Of a stretch of DNA of 64,000 nucleotides, positions 46,663 to 56,727 are shown piece after piece. Under the pieces are notes generated by a model. The model was not told the DNA's origin. It worked only from the letters and a program-made list of their open reading frames with translations, and made no database searches. The position numbers were made by a program, and so were the translations under genes. The stretch lies in NCBI GenBank assembly GCA_019359075.1, contig JAHHIB010000016.1:32239-96238 (forward strand). The letters run 5' to 3'. Each line of letters begins with the position of its first letter. The first letter of the stretch is position 1. Source of the stretch: Kalymmatonema hyalinum WJT4-NPBG1 (lineage in GTDB: Bacteria; Cyanobacteriota; Cyanobacteriia; Cyanobacteriales; Nostocaceae).

Positions 46663-49605
46663 GTGGTACTTAATGTTCCTCGTCCCAAATCAAACGATCA
46701 GCAGATGCTGGGGGAAAAAATTCAAATAAGTTCTTTTAGAGAACGGCACATTGGACCGTCACCCAATGACATCGAGCAAATGCTTGAGGTATTGGGTTAT
46801 ACCAACGGCGAGAAAACGGGAGAATCCTCTCACCGTTTTTCGCCTCCTCTTGATGAACTTATTCACCAAGCAGTGCCGCAAACAATCCGGTTGTCTCGCG
46901 CATTAGAGTTGCCAGAAGCACAAAGTGAGTACGCAGCACTTACCAACCTGAAGGAAATAGCCTCAAAAAATCAAGTTTTTCGGTCGTTTATTGGTATGGG
47001 GTACTACGGCTGTATTACCCCACCCGTGATTGGGCGCAATATCCTAGAAAACCCCGGTTGGTATACCGCATACACTCCCTATCAGCCAGAAATTGCCCAA
47101 GGACGACTAGAAGCGCTGTTGAATTTCCAAACCATGATTATTGACTTAACAGGTTTGGAAATTGCTAATGCTTCATTGCTGGATGAAGCCACAGCAGCAG
47201 CAGAAGCAATGAGCATGAGTTATGGCGTTTGCAAAAATAAAGCAAATAGCTATTTTATCTCTCGTGAGTGTCATCCCCAAACCATAGACGTGTTGCAAAC
47301 ACGGGCAATACCCTTGGGAATTAACATTATTGTCGGTGACCATCAAACCTTTGATTTTTCTGAGCCTATTTTTGGAGCAATTCTCCAATACCCGGCTAGT
47401 GATGGCACAATCTACGACTACCGCGCTTTTGTAGAAAAAGCCCATCCTGAGGGAGCATTGGTGACGGTGGCAGCAGATCCCTTAAGTCTAACTTTGTTAA
47501 TACCCCCTGGCGAATTTGGCGCTGATATTGCCGTGGGAAGCACTCAGCGGTTCGGAATTCCCTTAGGCTACGGTGGACCTCACGCAGCTTACTTTGCCAC
47601 TAAGGAAGAGTATAAGCGGCAGGTTCCAGGGCGGATTGTAGGTGTCTCAAAAGATGCGCAGGGTAAACCTGCGTTGCGTCTTGCCTTGCAAACCCGCGAA
47701 CAGCATATCCGCCGCGAAAAAGCTACTAGCAATATTTGTACAGCACAGGTGTTGCTGGCAGTGATGGCAAGTATGTATGCGGTTTATCACGGCTCTGTTG
47801 GGTTAAAAAGAATTGCCGAGAATATCCACCAGATGACTGTAATGTTGGCGGAAGGATTAAAGCGTCTGGGTTACAGCATCGGTTCCGAACATTTCTTTGA
47901 TACCCTACGGGTAGATTTAGGAAAACGCAGTTTAGATAAGATTTTACAAGCTTGCGAAGCGCGTAAAATTAACATACGCATTTTCAATGCCACTGCTGTA
48001 GGTATATCCCTAGACGAAACCACTACAGAAAAAGACTTAATCGACCTGTTGGAAATTTTCGCTCTTGGCGACGAACTACCCTTTACTTTCGATGAATTAA
48101 CCTCTCCCTCATCTCGCCACCTCCCCCAGCCACGCACCACCAGCTACCTCACCCACCCCGTCTTCAACCGCTATCACTCAGAAACTGAGTTGTTGCGTTA
48201 CTTGCACAAGCTGGAAACTAAGGATTTGTCGCTGACGACATCGATGATTCCCTTGGGCTCATGCACGATGAAACTGAATGCGACATCTGAGATGATACCA
48301 GTCACATGGGCTGAGTTTGGCAAGATACATCCTTTTGCACCACTGTCGCAAACACGGGGTTATCAAATCCTGTTCCAGCAGCTTGAGGAATGGTTAGCTG
48401 AAATTACGGGCTTTGCGGGAATTTCGCTGCAACCGAATGCTGGTTCTCAAGGTGAATATACGGGGTTATTGGTCATTCGACAGTATCACGAAAGCCGCTC
48501 CCAAGCACACCGCAACGTCTGTTTGATTCCCCAGTCTGCACACGGGACAAACCCTGCAAGTGCTGTGATGTGTGGAATGAAGGTGGTTAGTGTTGCTTGT
48601 GACTCTGAGGGTAATGTTGACTTAGATGACCTCAAGGCTAAGGCTCAAAAGCATAGCAAAGAACTTGCAGCTTTAATGGTGACATATCCCTCAACTCATG
48701 GTGTGTTCGAGGAGCAAATTCAGGAAATTTGCGCTGTTGTTCATGCTCACGGTGGACAAGTTTACATGGATGGGGCGAATATGAACGCTCAAGTGGGGCT
48801 TTGTCGTCCTGGGGATATTGGCGCGGATGTTTGTCACTTGAACCTGCACAAAACCTTCTGCATTCCCCACGGTGGCGGTGGTCCTGGTGTGGGACCGATT
48901 GGCGTCGCTTCCCATTTGGTGCCTTTTCTCCCCGGACACGCTGTTGTCCAAATGGGCGGTGAACAAAACATTGGTGCGATCGCTGCTGCGCCTTGGGGAA
49001 GTGCTAGCATCCTTGTGATTTCTTGGATGTATATTGCCATGATGGGTGCAGATGGTTTGACCGAAGCAACGAAAGTCGCAATTCTTAATGCTAACTACAT
49101 CGCCAAGAAACTTGAACCTTACTATCCCGTTTTGTACAAAGGGAAAAATGGTTTAGTTGCTCATGAGTGCATTTTGGATTTGCGTTCCCTGAAAAAATCT
49201 GCTTCTATCGAAATCGATGACGTTGCCAAGCGCTTAATGGATTACGGCTTCCATGCGCCAACAGTTTCTTGGCCCGTGGCAGGTACAATCATGGTAGAAC
49301 CCACAGAAAGCGAATCCAAAGAGGAGTTGGATCGTTTCTGCGATGCGATGATTGCCATTCGTCAAGAAATCGCGGAAATTGAATCAGGCAAAATGGATGC
49401 TGAAAACAACGTCTTGAAGAATGCACCCCATACCGCAGAAAGCCTCATTGTTGGAGAATGGAATCATCCCTATTCTCGGGAACAAGCTGCTTACCCTGCA
49501 CCGTGGACTCGCGAACACAAATTCTGGCCCAGTGTAGGTCGTATTGACTCCGCCTATGGCGATAGGAATTTTGTTTGCTCTTGTCTGCCAATGGATGCGT
49601 ATTAA
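46663..49605 (+). CDS. gcvP: Glycine dehydrogenase (decarboxylating), P protein
   Basis: 980 residues in one chain. GcvP decarboxylates glycine with pyridoxal phosphate and loads the aminomethyl group on GcvH. The N-terminal half shows [17 protein letters not shown] and [20 protein letters not shown]. The C-terminal half has [18 protein letters not shown], and the PLP lysine lies in [23 protein letters not shown] at 46663 is the annotated start; ATG at residue 14 is an alternative. A cyanobacterial one-gene P protein of this size is normal. In photorespiration it works with gcvT and gcvH upstream. Confidence 0.95.
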   Translation: MVLNVPRPKSNDQQMLGEKIQISSFRERHIGPSPNDIEQMLEVLGYTNGEKTGESSHRFSPPLDELIHQAVPQTIRLSRALELPEAQSEYAALTNLKEIASKNQVFRSFIGMGYYGCITPPVIGRNILENPGWYTAYTPYQPEIAQGRLEALLNFQTMIIDLTGLEIANASLLDEATAAAEAMSMSYGVCKNKANSYFISRECHPQTIDVLQTRAIPLGINIIVGDHQTFDFSEPIFGAILQYPASDGTIYDYRAFVEKAHPEGALVTVAADPLSLTLLIPPGEFGADIAVGSTQRFGIPLGYGGPHAAYFATKEEYKRQVPGRIVGVSKDAQGKPALRLALQTREQHIRREKATSNICTAQVLLAVMASMYAVYHGSVGLKRIAENIHQMTVMLAEGLKRLGYSIGSEHFFDTLRVDLGKRSLDKILQACEARKINIRIFNATAVGISLDETTTEKDLIDLLEIFALGDELPFTFDELTSPSSRHLPQPRTTSYLTHPVFNRYHSETELLRYLHKLETKDLSLTTSMIPLGSCTMKLNATSEMIPVTWAEFGKIHPFAPLSQTRGYQILFQQLEEWLAEITGFAGISLQPNAGSQGEYTGLLVIRQYHESRSQAHRNVCLIPQSAHGTNPASAVMCGMKVVSVACDSEGNVDLDDLKAKAQKHSKELAALMVTYPSTHGVFEEQIQEICAVVHAHGGQVYMDGANMNAQVGLCRPGDIGADVCHLNLHKTFCIPHGGGGPGVGPIGVASHLVPFLPGHAVVQMGGEQNIGAIAAAPWGSASILVISWMYIAMMGADGLTEATKVAILNANYIAKKLEPYYPVLYKGKNGLVAHECILDLRSLKKSASIEIDDVAKRLMDYGFHAPTVSWPVAGTIMVEPTESESKEELDRFCDAMIAIRQEIAEIESGKMDAENNVLKNAPHTAESLIVGEWNHPYSREQAAYPAPWTREHKFWPSVGRIDSAYGDRNFVCSCLPMDAY

Positions 49606-49614
49606 GTAGAAGTG

Positions 49615-49655
49615 AAGAGTGAGGAATAAAAATTTCTCGCTCTTCGCTCTTTTAG
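49615..49655 (+). terminator. Probable terminator after gcvP
   Basis: Nine-base arms (49615-49623 and 49636-49644, one wobble) are followed by a CGCTCTTTT tract, 10 bases after the gcvP stop. Confidence 0.5.
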
Positions 49656-49675
49656 CTTGTTCGCCGTAAACCCCG

Positions 49676-49700
49676 CGCTATAACGGTAGTCCGTTTAGCG
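49676..49700. other. Hairpin, candidate left end of the TnpB element
   Basis: CGCTA-T-AACGG at 49676-49686 pairs with CCGTT-TAGCG at 49691-49700 around a TAGT loop, preceded by AAACCCCG. TnpB (IS200/IS605-type) elements have subterminal imperfect hairpins, and the other TnpB element in this window has AACCCCG followed by a hairpin at a similar place. Exact ends cannot be fixed. Confidence 0.45.
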
Positions 49701-49813
49701 TCGGGATTGCTCTGGTGGGGGATAAGGAAGACATCCGCGCCCTATGTTGACCACAGGTAAGCGCGGAAGCGGAATGGCTGAGGCATCCCCAAATATCGTG
49801 CTATCAAGAACAA

Positions 49814-49996
49814 TCAAAATTTTATCTCGGTTGCTATCTTCTCAAGCAATTCACTAATACTAATACCGTCATTTGTGGCTTTCTTTTGAAGTCTGTCCCA
49901 TGACTTGGGTGTGAGCCATACACAATGTCTGCCTTTCAACTCTTCATGGAGGAGCGGTACATTTTTTACTGGTTTCTTTCCTTTTCTTGTTGACAT
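49814..49996 (-). CDS. Small ribbon-helix-helix/antitoxin-like protein divergent from tnpB
   Basis: 60 residues, very basic at the N-terminus (MSTRKGKKPVKN). A later CVWLTPKSWDRLQKKATNDG is followed by ISISELLEKIATEI, a pattern compatible with the beta-strand plus two helices of ribbon-helix-helix DNA-binding proteins. A GGAG ribosome binding site precedes the ATG. The gene is divergent from tnpB, with only 70 bases between the starts, and an exact palindrome lies between them. It may regulate itself and tnpB. It lies inside the probable TnpB element. Confidence 0.65.
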   Translation of the reverse strand: MSTRKGKKPVKNVPLLHEELKGRHCVWLTPKSWDRLQKKATNDGISISELLEKIATEIKF

Positions 49997-50012
49997 TATT
50001 TAACTCCGACAT

Positions 50013-50030
50013 CTATACTAGACAGTATAG
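50013..50030. promoter_or_regulatory. Palindromic operator-like site between the small regulator and tnpB
   Basis: CTATACT-AGAC-AGTATAG is a perfect inverted repeat with 7-base arms, placed between the divergent starts (49996 on minus, 50067 on plus). Its TATACT/AGTATAG sequences could be -10 elements in either direction. Such spacing is typical of sites bound by small dimeric ribbon-helix-helix repressors. Confidence 0.55.
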
Positions 50031-50066
50031 CCAACAAGCAAGCTAACTAACAAGGAGGTGATTCCC

Positions 50067-51467
50067 ATGCTGCTTAACTACCAGTACCGTGCTTACCCAA
50101 AGACTAATCAAAAACAACAAATCAATAACTGGTTGCGTATTGCTCAATATTGGTACAATAAGCAGATTGGGGATAGGTTTGATTGGTGGCAGAACAACCG
50201 TACTGATGTTAATTCTTGCCCTTTAGTCTGCTCGTTACCAAAGTTACGAGAAAACCCAGATTTTTACTCTCAAAAGAAACAGCTACCTATCTTAAAAGAA
50301 GACTTGGTTACTGTCCAACATTCTGGTGAGCTACTGGATTTTACCTCCGTACCATCTCAAACGTTGCAAGACGTATCAAAGCGCGTAGACTTGGCATTTA
50401 AGCGGTTTCTGGCTGGAGATTCTAACGCGAAACGTAGTGGCAAACCACGTTTTAAGAATTCAGCGCGTTACCGGACTTTGAGGATTGAAGGGCAAGCTAT
50501 AACCATTGAAAGAACAGAAAAAGATTGGTTGTTCTTGTCAGTCTCAAAACTAAAAGATTGGCTAAAAATACGGTTACACCGTCCACTGCCGGATGGTTTC
50601 GTCCTCAAGAATATGTTGCTCACCAAAAAGTCAGATGGCTGGTATGCAACTATTTGCCTTGAAGACCCCAATGTTCCAACTTTTAACCCAGACGATGTTA
50701 CTCCAGTTTGGAAAAACACGTTAGGGATGGACGCGGTGTTGCATGAGGATGACTATCTGGCAACTTCAGAGGGGGCTAAATTGCCTTCTCTCAAGTCCTT
50801 CAGGAAGTCACAGAAGCGACTGGCTAAAGTCTCGCGTCGTAAGGAGAAAAAGCGCAAAGGCAGTAACGCTCGTCGTAAACTTGCCAAGCGCCAGGGACGA
50901 GAACATCAACGTATTGCCAGAGCAAGGAAAGACCACGCGTTCAAAACTGCTCATGCGTTGGTACGAACGGCGAAGAAGGTTTTTGTCCACGAGGACTTAA
51001 ACCTAAAAGCGTTATCAAAGCGCAATAAAGCAAAACAAGATGAAGACGGTAAATTTTTACCAAATGGGCAGTCAGCTAAATCGGGTTTAAACAAATCCTG
51101 GAATGACGCTGCTTTTGGACAGTTTTTCATCACCCTGGGATACATAGCCGAAAAAGCTGGGGCTAGGGTAATTGCAGTCAATCCTGCATACACATCTCAA
51201 CTGCTGGCGTATCGTGACGAGCTTGTCTTCACTGACTGCGATGTGCGTTCTTATTGGGATGCTGAACATTCGCTTAATGTTGACCGCGATATTAACGCGG
51301 CAATCAACATTAAGCGCGTTGGGCTGGAACTGTTCCCAACGATAAAACGCTGTAAAGGGAATCCGGTGGTGGGTAGTTCTACCACTAATAGTACCTTGAA
51401 GGAAGTTCTGGCAGTGTTGAAAAACGCGCCGGAAGCCTACACCTTCTCTGTACTCAGACAGGTGTAG
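50067..51467 (+). CDS. tnpB: TnpB-family RNA-guided nuclease of an IS200/IS605-type element
   Basis: 466 residues from ATG 50067, chosen because a full-strength ribosome binding site (AAGGAGGTGAT) lies 5 bases upstream; an in-frame GTG at 50058 overlaps that site. The N-terminus (YQYRAYPKTNQKQQINNWLR) is the TnpB wedge-type opening. RuvC acidic residues are visible: Asp in LGMDAVLHED, Glu in VFVHEDLNLKAL, and Asp in VDRDINAAINIKR. The zinc finger normally preceding the last motif has lost its paired cysteines (SQLLAYRDELVFTDCDVRSY). No tnpA adjoins, so it is tnpB-only. TnpB proteins cut DNA guided by an RNA from the element's right end. Confidence 0.9.
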   Translation: MLLNYQYRAYPKTNQKQQINNWLRIAQYWYNKQIGDRFDWWQNNRTDVNSCPLVCSLPKLRENPDFYSQKKQLPILKEDLVTVQHSGELLDFTSVPSQTLQDVSKRVDLAFKRFLAGDSNAKRSGKPRFKNSARYRTLRIEGQAITIERTEKDWLFLSVSKLKDWLKIRLHRPLPDGFVLKNMLLTKKSDGWYATICLEDPNVPTFNPDDVTPVWKNTLGMDAVLHEDDYLATSEGAKLPSLKSFRKSQKRLAKVSRRKEKKRKGSNARRKLAKRQGREHQRIARARKDHAFKTAHALVRTAKKVFVHEDLNLKALSKRNKAKQDEDGKFLPNGQSAKSGLNKSWNDAAFGQFFITLGYIAEKAGARVIAVNPAYTSQLLAYRDELVFTDCDVRSYWDAEHSLNVDRDINAAINIKRVGLELFPTIKRCKGNPVVGSSTTNSTLKEVLAVLKNAPEAYTFSVLRQV

Positions 51468-51544
51468 GTAGTTCACGCATTTGCAAATCAGGTAAGATGG
51501 CCAGAGTGCATAAAAATCCAAACTCACCCTTAGGTAATAACAGA

Positions 51545-51566
51545 AGCGGTTGAAATCAAAACCGCT
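51545..51566 (+). other. Hairpin at the probable right end of the TnpB element
   Basis: Perfect 7-base arms AGCGGTT (51545-51551) and AACCGCT (51560-51566) lie 78 bases after tnpB and 33 bases before the amine oxidase start. In TnpB elements the guide-RNA scaffold comes from the tnpB 3' end into the right end, so this may be its last stem. It could instead be a leader element of the next gene. Confidence 0.45.
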
Positions 51567-51598
51567 CAACACACAAACAACTAAGGGAAGCTGGAACA

Positions 51599-53122
51599 AT
51601 GGACACCAAAATTTTACTTGAACAATGCCAACTGGTAAACTTTCAAAAAGGCAAGCATATTACAATCCTCGGCGCAGGTATCGCAGGTTTAGTCGCAGCA
51701 TATGAACTCGAACGCCTAGGACATACAGTAGAAATTCTAGAAGGTAGCCTACGCATCGGTGGACGTGTATGGACACACCGCTTCGGTAACTCCCCAGATG
51801 CACCTTACGCAGAACTCGGAGCAATGCGTATCCCCAGCGAACACGAAATGACACTGCACTACGTACGTGAAATGGGCCTTTCTGACAAACTGTGCAAGTT
51901 CATGACAGTATTCGAGGAAAGCAACGCAATGATGAACATCAACGGACAAGTGCTGAAAATGAAAGACGCACCCCGTGTACTGCAACAAACAGAAGGCGGT
52001 ATTTTTTCTGACACTCGCTACAGTGAGAAAACCCGCGCCTTTGCAGCTTGGCTCAAAACCATCATCAATACTATCGCCCCTGGTAATCTCCGTTCGGAAT
52101 TTGAACGCGACTTACAATCTCACTTAATGGATGAGTTAGAGCGCTTAGATTTAAATCCTTACTTCAGCGAAGATGGTGAAACGATTGATTTGAACTCGTT
52201 GCTGAGTCAAAATCCAAGCTTCCGCGCAAAGTGCTCTCAAGGGTTGGATATTTTCCTCGGCGACATCATGACAGAAACTAGCCATGACTTGTTGCAACTT
52301 AAAGGTGGAATGGATCAACTCATCCAACGTTTAGCAGCTTCAATTAAAGGTGAAATCAAGTGTAACTCTGAAGTTGTCGCCCTGAGCGTACAAAAAGACC
52401 ATGTTGAAATCACAACTAAAGAAAACGGTCAGTTACATACACGTCACTGTGACTATGTATTATGCACCATTCCCTTCAGTGTATTACGTAAACTAGAGTT
52501 GAGCGGCTTTGATGATGATAAGCTTGATTCCATTCACAACACTGTCTACTGTCCCGGTACAAAGGTGGCGTTTCACACTCGCGAGTCCTTCTGGCAAAAA
52601 GATGGTATCAAAGGTGGTGCTTCCTTCAGTGGTGAAGGTGTGCGTCAAACATACTACCCTAGCGTGAAGTTCAACCCCGAACGTGGTAGCGTGATGTTGG
52701 CGAGCTACACCATTGGTGATGATGCTCAACGCATGGGCATGATGTCTGAGTCTGAACGTTTTGACTATGTGCAAAATACTGTGAGCAAGATTCACCCTGA
52801 ACTAAATACACCTGGTATGATTGTGGACAAAGCGTCTATTGCTTGGGGTAATTATAAGTGGAGTGCTGGTGGATGCACGATTCACTGGGATGATAGCGAA
52901 TCTAATTACCTTAAAGCACAAAGAGCTCAAAATACTCTGTTTTTTGCTGGTGAACACTGCTCTCGCTTCCCAGCATGGTTGCAAGGTTCGATTGAGTCTG
53001 CTGTTGAAGCGGTCTACGATATTGTTAAGCATCAGCCTGCTGTGCAATCTACTGCGATTCCTGTTGCAGTGACTGTCTCTGGTAAAAATCGTCAATTGGC
53101 AGCAGTTGGAAGTGCTTGGTAG
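51599..53122 (+). CDS. FAD-dependent amine oxidase (L-amino acid oxidase type)
   Basis: 507 residues. The dinucleotide-binding motif ITILGAGIAGLVAAYELERL lies near residue 22, followed by GRVWTHRFG and ELGAMRIPSEHEMTLHYVRE. The C-terminal FAD motif reads NTLFFAGEHCSRFPAWLQGS with IESAVEAV, and WSAGGCTIHW is typical of L-amino-acid or flavin amine oxidases. The reaction would be oxidative deamination, giving hydrogen peroxide and ammonia; substrate unknown. No signal peptide. It lies directly downstream of the TnpB element, so its promoter region may have been altered by that insertion. A GC hairpin with T7 terminates it. Confidence 0.85.
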   Translation: MDTKILLEQCQLVNFQKGKHITILGAGIAGLVAAYELERLGHTVEILEGSLRIGGRVWTHRFGNSPDAPYAELGAMRIPSEHEMTLHYVREMGLSDKLCKFMTVFEESNAMMNINGQVLKMKDAPRVLQQTEGGIFSDTRYSEKTRAFAAWLKTIINTIAPGNLRSEFERDLQSHLMDELERLDLNPYFSEDGETIDLNSLLSQNPSFRAKCSQGLDIFLGDIMTETSHDLLQLKGGMDQLIQRLAASIKGEIKCNSEVVALSVQKDHVEITTKENGQLHTRHCDYVLCTIPFSVLRKLELSGFDDDKLDSIHNTVYCPGTKVAFHTRESFWQKDGIKGGASFSGEGVRQTYYPSVKFNPERGSVMLASYTIGDDAQRMGMMSESERFDYVQNTVSKIHPELNTPGMIVDKASIAWGNYKWSAGGCTIHWDDSESNYLKAQRAQNTLFFAGEHCSRFPAWLQGSIESAVEAVYDIVKHQPAVQSTAIPVAVTVSGKNRQLAAVGSAW

Positions 53123-53436
53123 TCGAGCGCGAGGACTTTACTTAATAACTGATAACTGGAGGTAAGTATCAAGAAAATTTAAAGCTCTTTGTGTTCATGT
53201 TTCATTCAGCTAAACCCTTTGTGTGTGTTATGCCCGCTACGAGCGGGTTTTTTTATTGTGGTTGTTTGTGAGGCGGCAACGAGTGATGACATTGAAGCCG
53301 TTACGATAACCAGCTAACGGCATGGGGCGCGTATCCTTTAATGGGACACAGGCATACGGAGCGAGAGCCATGACGGGAGCACAAACGACCTGCGACAATC
53401 GTGGGTAGAAAAAATACGCAATCCTAAAAATCAAAT
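53123..53436. other. Intergenic region with a terminator and palindromic repeat DNA
   Basis: About 314 bases between convergent genes. It contains the terminator at 53233-53254 and a GC-rich stretch around 53270-53390 with no credible gene. Confidence 0.5.
53233..53254 (+). terminator. Intrinsic terminator after the amine oxidase gene
   Basis: CCCGCT-ACG-AGCGGG forms a tight 6-base stem at 53233-53247 followed by seven T residues. Confidence 0.9.
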
Positions 53437-53619
53437 CTACTGCCCAAACTCAACCCTAGCCTGCTCAACCAACTCAGCTGTCACAATCTCTTGCTCTGCT
53501 TGCCTCGCCAACTGTTCAATTCGTGCTTTGGCTTGGGCGCGGGCAAAGAAGGGAATACTCTTCAACTTTGCTTGGGCTTCGTTTGTCCATCGCAAGGTAT
53601 CTGGAAAATAATCTTCCAT
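53437..53619 (-). CDS. PCP_red-domain small protein
   Basis: 60 residues from ATG 53619 (a GTG three codons upstream is less likely). The sequence [20 protein letters not shown] followed by [20 protein letters not shown] matches the small helical domain found at the C-terminus of the light-independent protochlorophyllide reductase subunit ChlB (PCP_red family). Stand-alone copies occur in cyanobacteria. In ChlB the domain covers the substrate; in solitary form its role is not established. It follows psbC on the same strand after a terminator-like hairpin. Confidence 0.85.
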   Translation of the reverse strand: MEDYFPDTLRWTNEAQAKLKSIPFFARAQAKARIEQLARQAEQEIVTAELVEQARVEFGQ

Positions 53620-53744
53620 AATACACACCCCTATAAAATTAAGTAGCAGTCATTGTAAACTCATAAGTTATGACATTAGTATGGAGTATAAATATTGCAA
53701 ATGATAAAAGGTTTTTATTAATTTATATTTGATTCTTCATCGCT

Positions 53745-53777
53745 AAGAAAAAGCTCCCGCTTTGACACAGGAGCTTT
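53745..53777 (-). terminator. Intrinsic terminator after psbC
   Basis: On the minus strand AAAGCTCC (53777-53770) pairs with GGAGCTTT (53757-53750), followed by TTCTTAG. It lies 35 bases downstream of the psbC stop. Confidence 0.8.
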
Positions 53778-53811
53778 GAGTTATTTGATTGTCAGTGATG
53801 AAAGAAATCTA

Positions 53812-55197
53812 TTAGTCGAGTTCCTTCATGAACAACACTGGCTCAGTTTCGCGGTTAATACCTTTCTCGAAACCACCAGCAGCAGCACGGGCGCGACCAG
53901 CGTGCCACAGGTGACCAATCAGGAAGAAGAAACCCACGACAAAGTGGAAACATGCCAACCAAGCACGAGGAGATACGTAGTTGAAGGAGTTGATCTCCGT
54001 AGCTACGCCACCCACGGAGTTCAAAGAACCCAAAGGAGCGTGAGTCATGTACTCAGCAGCGCGACGAGCTTGCCAAGGCTGAATATCGTTCTTGATTTTA
54101 TCCAGGTCAAGACCGTTGGGTCCGCGCAGAGGCTCCAACCAAGGACCACGGAAATCCCAGAAGCGCATGGTTTCACCACCGAAGATGATTTCACCAGAAG
54201 GAGAGCGCATCAGGTATTTACCTAAGCCTGTGGGACCTTGAGCAGAACCGACGTTAGCACCCAAGCGTTGGTCACGGATCAAGAAGGTCAGAGCTTGAGC
54301 TTGAGATGCTTCAGGACCGGTAGGACCGTAAAATTCGCTCGGGTAAGCGGTGTTGTTGTACCAAACAAAGATCGAGGCAATGAAAGCCATCAGAGACACA
54401 GCGCCGATGCTGTAGGAGAGGTATGCCTCACCAGACCAGATTAAGGCGCGACGTGCCCAGCCAAAAGGCTTGGTCAGGATATGGAAAATACCGCCTGCAA
54501 TGCAGATGAAGGCAACCCAAATGTGACCGCCGATGATATCTTCCATGTTATCGACGCTGATGATCCAACCTTCGCCACCGAAGGGAGCCTTCAGCAAGTA
54601 ACCGAAGATAATAGCTGGGTTCAGAGTTGGGTTGGTAATGACGCGAACATCACCACCGCCAGGTGCCCAAGTGTCATACACACCACCGAAGAACATTGCC
54701 TTCAGCACCAACAGCAGCGCACCGCATCCCAAAATGATCAGGTGGAAGCCGATGATGGTGGTCATCTTGTTCTTGTCTTTCCAGTCGTAACCAAAGAAAG
54801 AAGAGTACTCTTCTAAGGTTTCTGGACCACGGATAGCGTGATAGATACCGCCAAAACCTAGTACAGCTGAGGAAATGAGGTGGAGTACGCCTACAACAAA
54901 GTAGGGGAAGGTGTCAATAACTTCACCGCCAGGACCAACACCCCAACCTAGGGTTGCTATGTGAGGAAGCAGGATTAAACCCTGCTCGTACATGGGCTTT
55001 TCAGGAATGAAGTGAGCGACTTCAAACAAGGTCATCGCTCCAGCCCAAAATACAATCAAGCCAGAGTGGGCAACGTGAGCGCCCAAAAGCTTACCGGAAA
55101 GATTGATCAGACGAGCGTTACCAGCCCACCAGGCAAAACCGGTGGAATCCTGATCACGACCACCTGCAACAACAGATCTATTAGAGAGCGTTACCAC
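53812..55197 (-). CDS. psbC: Photosystem II CP43 chlorophyll-binding protein
   Basis: 461 residues from the GTG at 55197, giving [20 protein letters not shown] as in other cyanobacterial CP43 proteins; the longer open frame to 55224 is not the natural start. Six membrane helices carry antenna chlorophylls. The large lumenal loop contains [20 protein letters not shown], whose Glu and Arg contact the oxygen-evolving cluster. The start lies inside psbD, overlapping its end by 17 bases, the classic conserved arrangement that couples D2 and CP43 synthesis. Functions in the thylakoid membrane. Confidence 0.97.
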   Translation of the reverse strand: MVTLSNRSVVAGGRDQDSTGFAWWAGNARLINLSGKLLGAHVAHSGLIVFWAGAMTLFEVAHFIPEKPMYEQGLILLPHIATLGWGVGPGGEVIDTFPYFVVGVLHLISSAVLGFGGIYHAIRGPETLEEYSSFFGYDWKDKNKMTTIIGFHLIILGCGALLLVLKAMFFGGVYDTWAPGGGDVRVITNPTLNPAIIFGYLLKAPFGGEGWIISVDNMEDIIGGHIWVAFICIAGGIFHILTKPFGWARRALIWSGEAYLSYSIGAVSLMAFIASIFVWYNNTAYPSEFYGPTGPEASQAQALTFLIRDQRLGANVGSAQGPTGLGKYLMRSPSGEIIFGGETMRFWDFRGPWLEPLRGPNGLDLDKIKNDIQPWQARRAAEYMTHAPLGSLNSVGGVATEINSFNYVSPRAWLACFHFVVGFFFLIGHLWHAGRARAAAGGFEKGINRETEPVLFMKELD

Positions 55198-56239
55198 GCG
55201 GTAGTACCTCTTCTGGGAATACAAATTTTTCGTGAGGCTGATCTTGAGGAGCCATCCAAGCGCGGATGCCCTCGTTCAACAAAATGTTCTTGGTATAGAA
55301 AGTTTCAAACTCTGGGTCTTCTGCCGCACGTAATTCTTGCGACACGAAGTCATATGCCCGCAGGTTGAGTGCCAAACCGACAATCCCAACTGCACTCATC
55401 CACAAGCCTGTGACTGGCACAAACAACATGAAGAAGTGCAACCAGCGCTTGTTGGAGAAGGCAATCCCGAATATCTGTGACCAGAAACGGTTTGCCGTCA
55501 CCATTGAGTAGGTTTCTTCGGCTTGGGTGGGGTTGAAGGCGCGGAAGGTGTTAGCTGCATCGCCGTCTTCAAACAAAGTGTTTTCTACTGTTGCACCGTG
55601 GATGGCACACAGCAGCGCTCCACCAAGTACACCCGCAACGCCCATCATGTGGAAGGGGTTGAGTGTCCAGTTGTGGAACCCTTGCAAGAAAAGCAGGAAG
55701 CGGAAGATTGCTGCCACTCCAAAGCTGGGGGCAAAGAACCACGAAGACTGTCCCAAGGGGTACATCAAGAAGACGCTGACGAATACCGCAATTGGTGCAG
55801 AAAACGCTATAGCGTTGTAAGGACGAATCCCTACTAGTCGCGCGATTTCAAACTGCCGCAGCATGAAGCCAATCAGACCAAAGGCTCCATGCAGCGCTAC
55901 GAATGGCCACAAGCCACCCAATTGGAACCAACGGGTCAAGTCCCCTTGTGCTTCTGGTCCCCACAACAGCAACAGCGAGTGTCCCATGCTGTCTGCGGGT
56001 GTAGATACAGCTACTGTTAGGAAGTTACAGCCTTCCAGGTACGATGAGGCTAACCCGTGGGTATACCAGCTCGTTACAAACGTCGTACCGGTCAGCCAAC
56101 CGCCAAGTGCTAGAAAGGCGCAGGGGAATAGTAATATCCCTGACCAACCTACGAACACGAAACGGTCACGCTTTAACCAGTCGTCTACAACGTCAAACCA
56201 CCCTCTGCTACTCGGGGCGCGTCCAACTGCGATGGTCAT
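55181..56239 (-). CDS. psbD: Photosystem II reaction centre protein D2
   Basis: 352 residues. D2 pairs with D1 to bind P680, pheophytin, the non-haem iron and quinone QA. The start [20 protein letters not shown] is invariant. Conserved parts include [20 protein letters not shown] (with the redox Tyr D), [20 protein letters not shown] (with the P680 His ligand) and [16 protein letters not shown] (iron-ligand His). First gene of psbD-psbC; the 5' region at 56240-56727 separates it from the divergent ycf4 gene and should contain light-responsive promoters. Confidence 0.98.
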   Translation of the reverse strand: MTIAVGRAPSSRGWFDVVDDWLKRDRFVFVGWSGILLFPCAFLALGGWLTGTTFVTSWYTHGLASSYLEGCNFLTVAVSTPADSMGHSLLLLWGPEAQGDLTRWFQLGGLWPFVALHGAFGLIGFMLRQFEIARLVGIRPYNAIAFSAPIAVFVSVFLMYPLGQSSWFFAPSFGVAAIFRFLLFLQGFHNWTLNPFHMMGVAGVLGGALLCAIHGATVENTLFEDGDAANTFRAFNPTQAEETYSMVTANRFWSQIFGIAFSNKRWLHFFMLFVPVTGLWMSAVGIVGLALNLRAYDFVSQELRAAEDPEFETFYTKNILLNEGIRAWMAPQDQPHEKFVFPEEVLPRGNAL

Positions 56240-56727
56240 CGGACTAAAATCCTCTTTTTTACTAAAATTGCAACTTTTTTGAGGAATTAACTTCTTTTAT
56301 GACACTTACAGCTGCTTTAAGGCTGCTGGGTATTATGAGAACTTACCGCCTTTTCAGTCGGGAATTCTCATATCAGTGTCGCAATAGTTTCCACGAGTTG
56401 GTAATCCAGCTTGCAGAAACTTAATGATTCTTAACTTATCACATTACTCGTGCTTTGTGCCTGATTTTCATGAAAAAATCAGGTATAAAGCTTGAACCCA
56501 CTACTTATGATTAATATCAGAAATTTTACAATCTGACATAACTTTTCTCAGAAAACTTAAAAATTAAAGTTCTGTGCTCTGAATTCTTACATTCATAGCT
56601 TGGGACTCGGTACTCAAGATCGTCTTTGTGGATAGCTGATCGCTTTTTAAATTCGGTAAACTTGCAATACATCTGCTGCAATGGCAGACTTTGTAAAGGG
56701 AAGATATCACGCACCAAGGTAGTTCCA
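56240..56727. promoter_or_regulatory. Divergent promoter region between psbD and ycf4
   Basis: About 490 non-coding bases between two divergent photosynthesis genes. Both promoters must lie here. The psbD side has a T-rich tract and a ribosome binding site-like AGGAT before the ATG. Open frames on either strand are short and not conserved-looking. Confidence 0.6.

Noticed and set aside
50058..50066. GTG start of tnpB three codons upstream
   Set aside because: The GTG is part of the AAGGAGGTGAT ribosome binding site that serves the ATG at 50067.
55198..55224. Nine extra N-terminal codons of the psbC frame
   Set aside because: Known cyanobacterial CP43 begins at the GTG within psbD (VTLSN...), so the upstream codons belong only to psbD.
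53776..56282. Several plus-strand open frames of 60-150 residues
   Set aside because: They are antisense shadows of psbC and psbD, which are strongly conserved on the minus strand.
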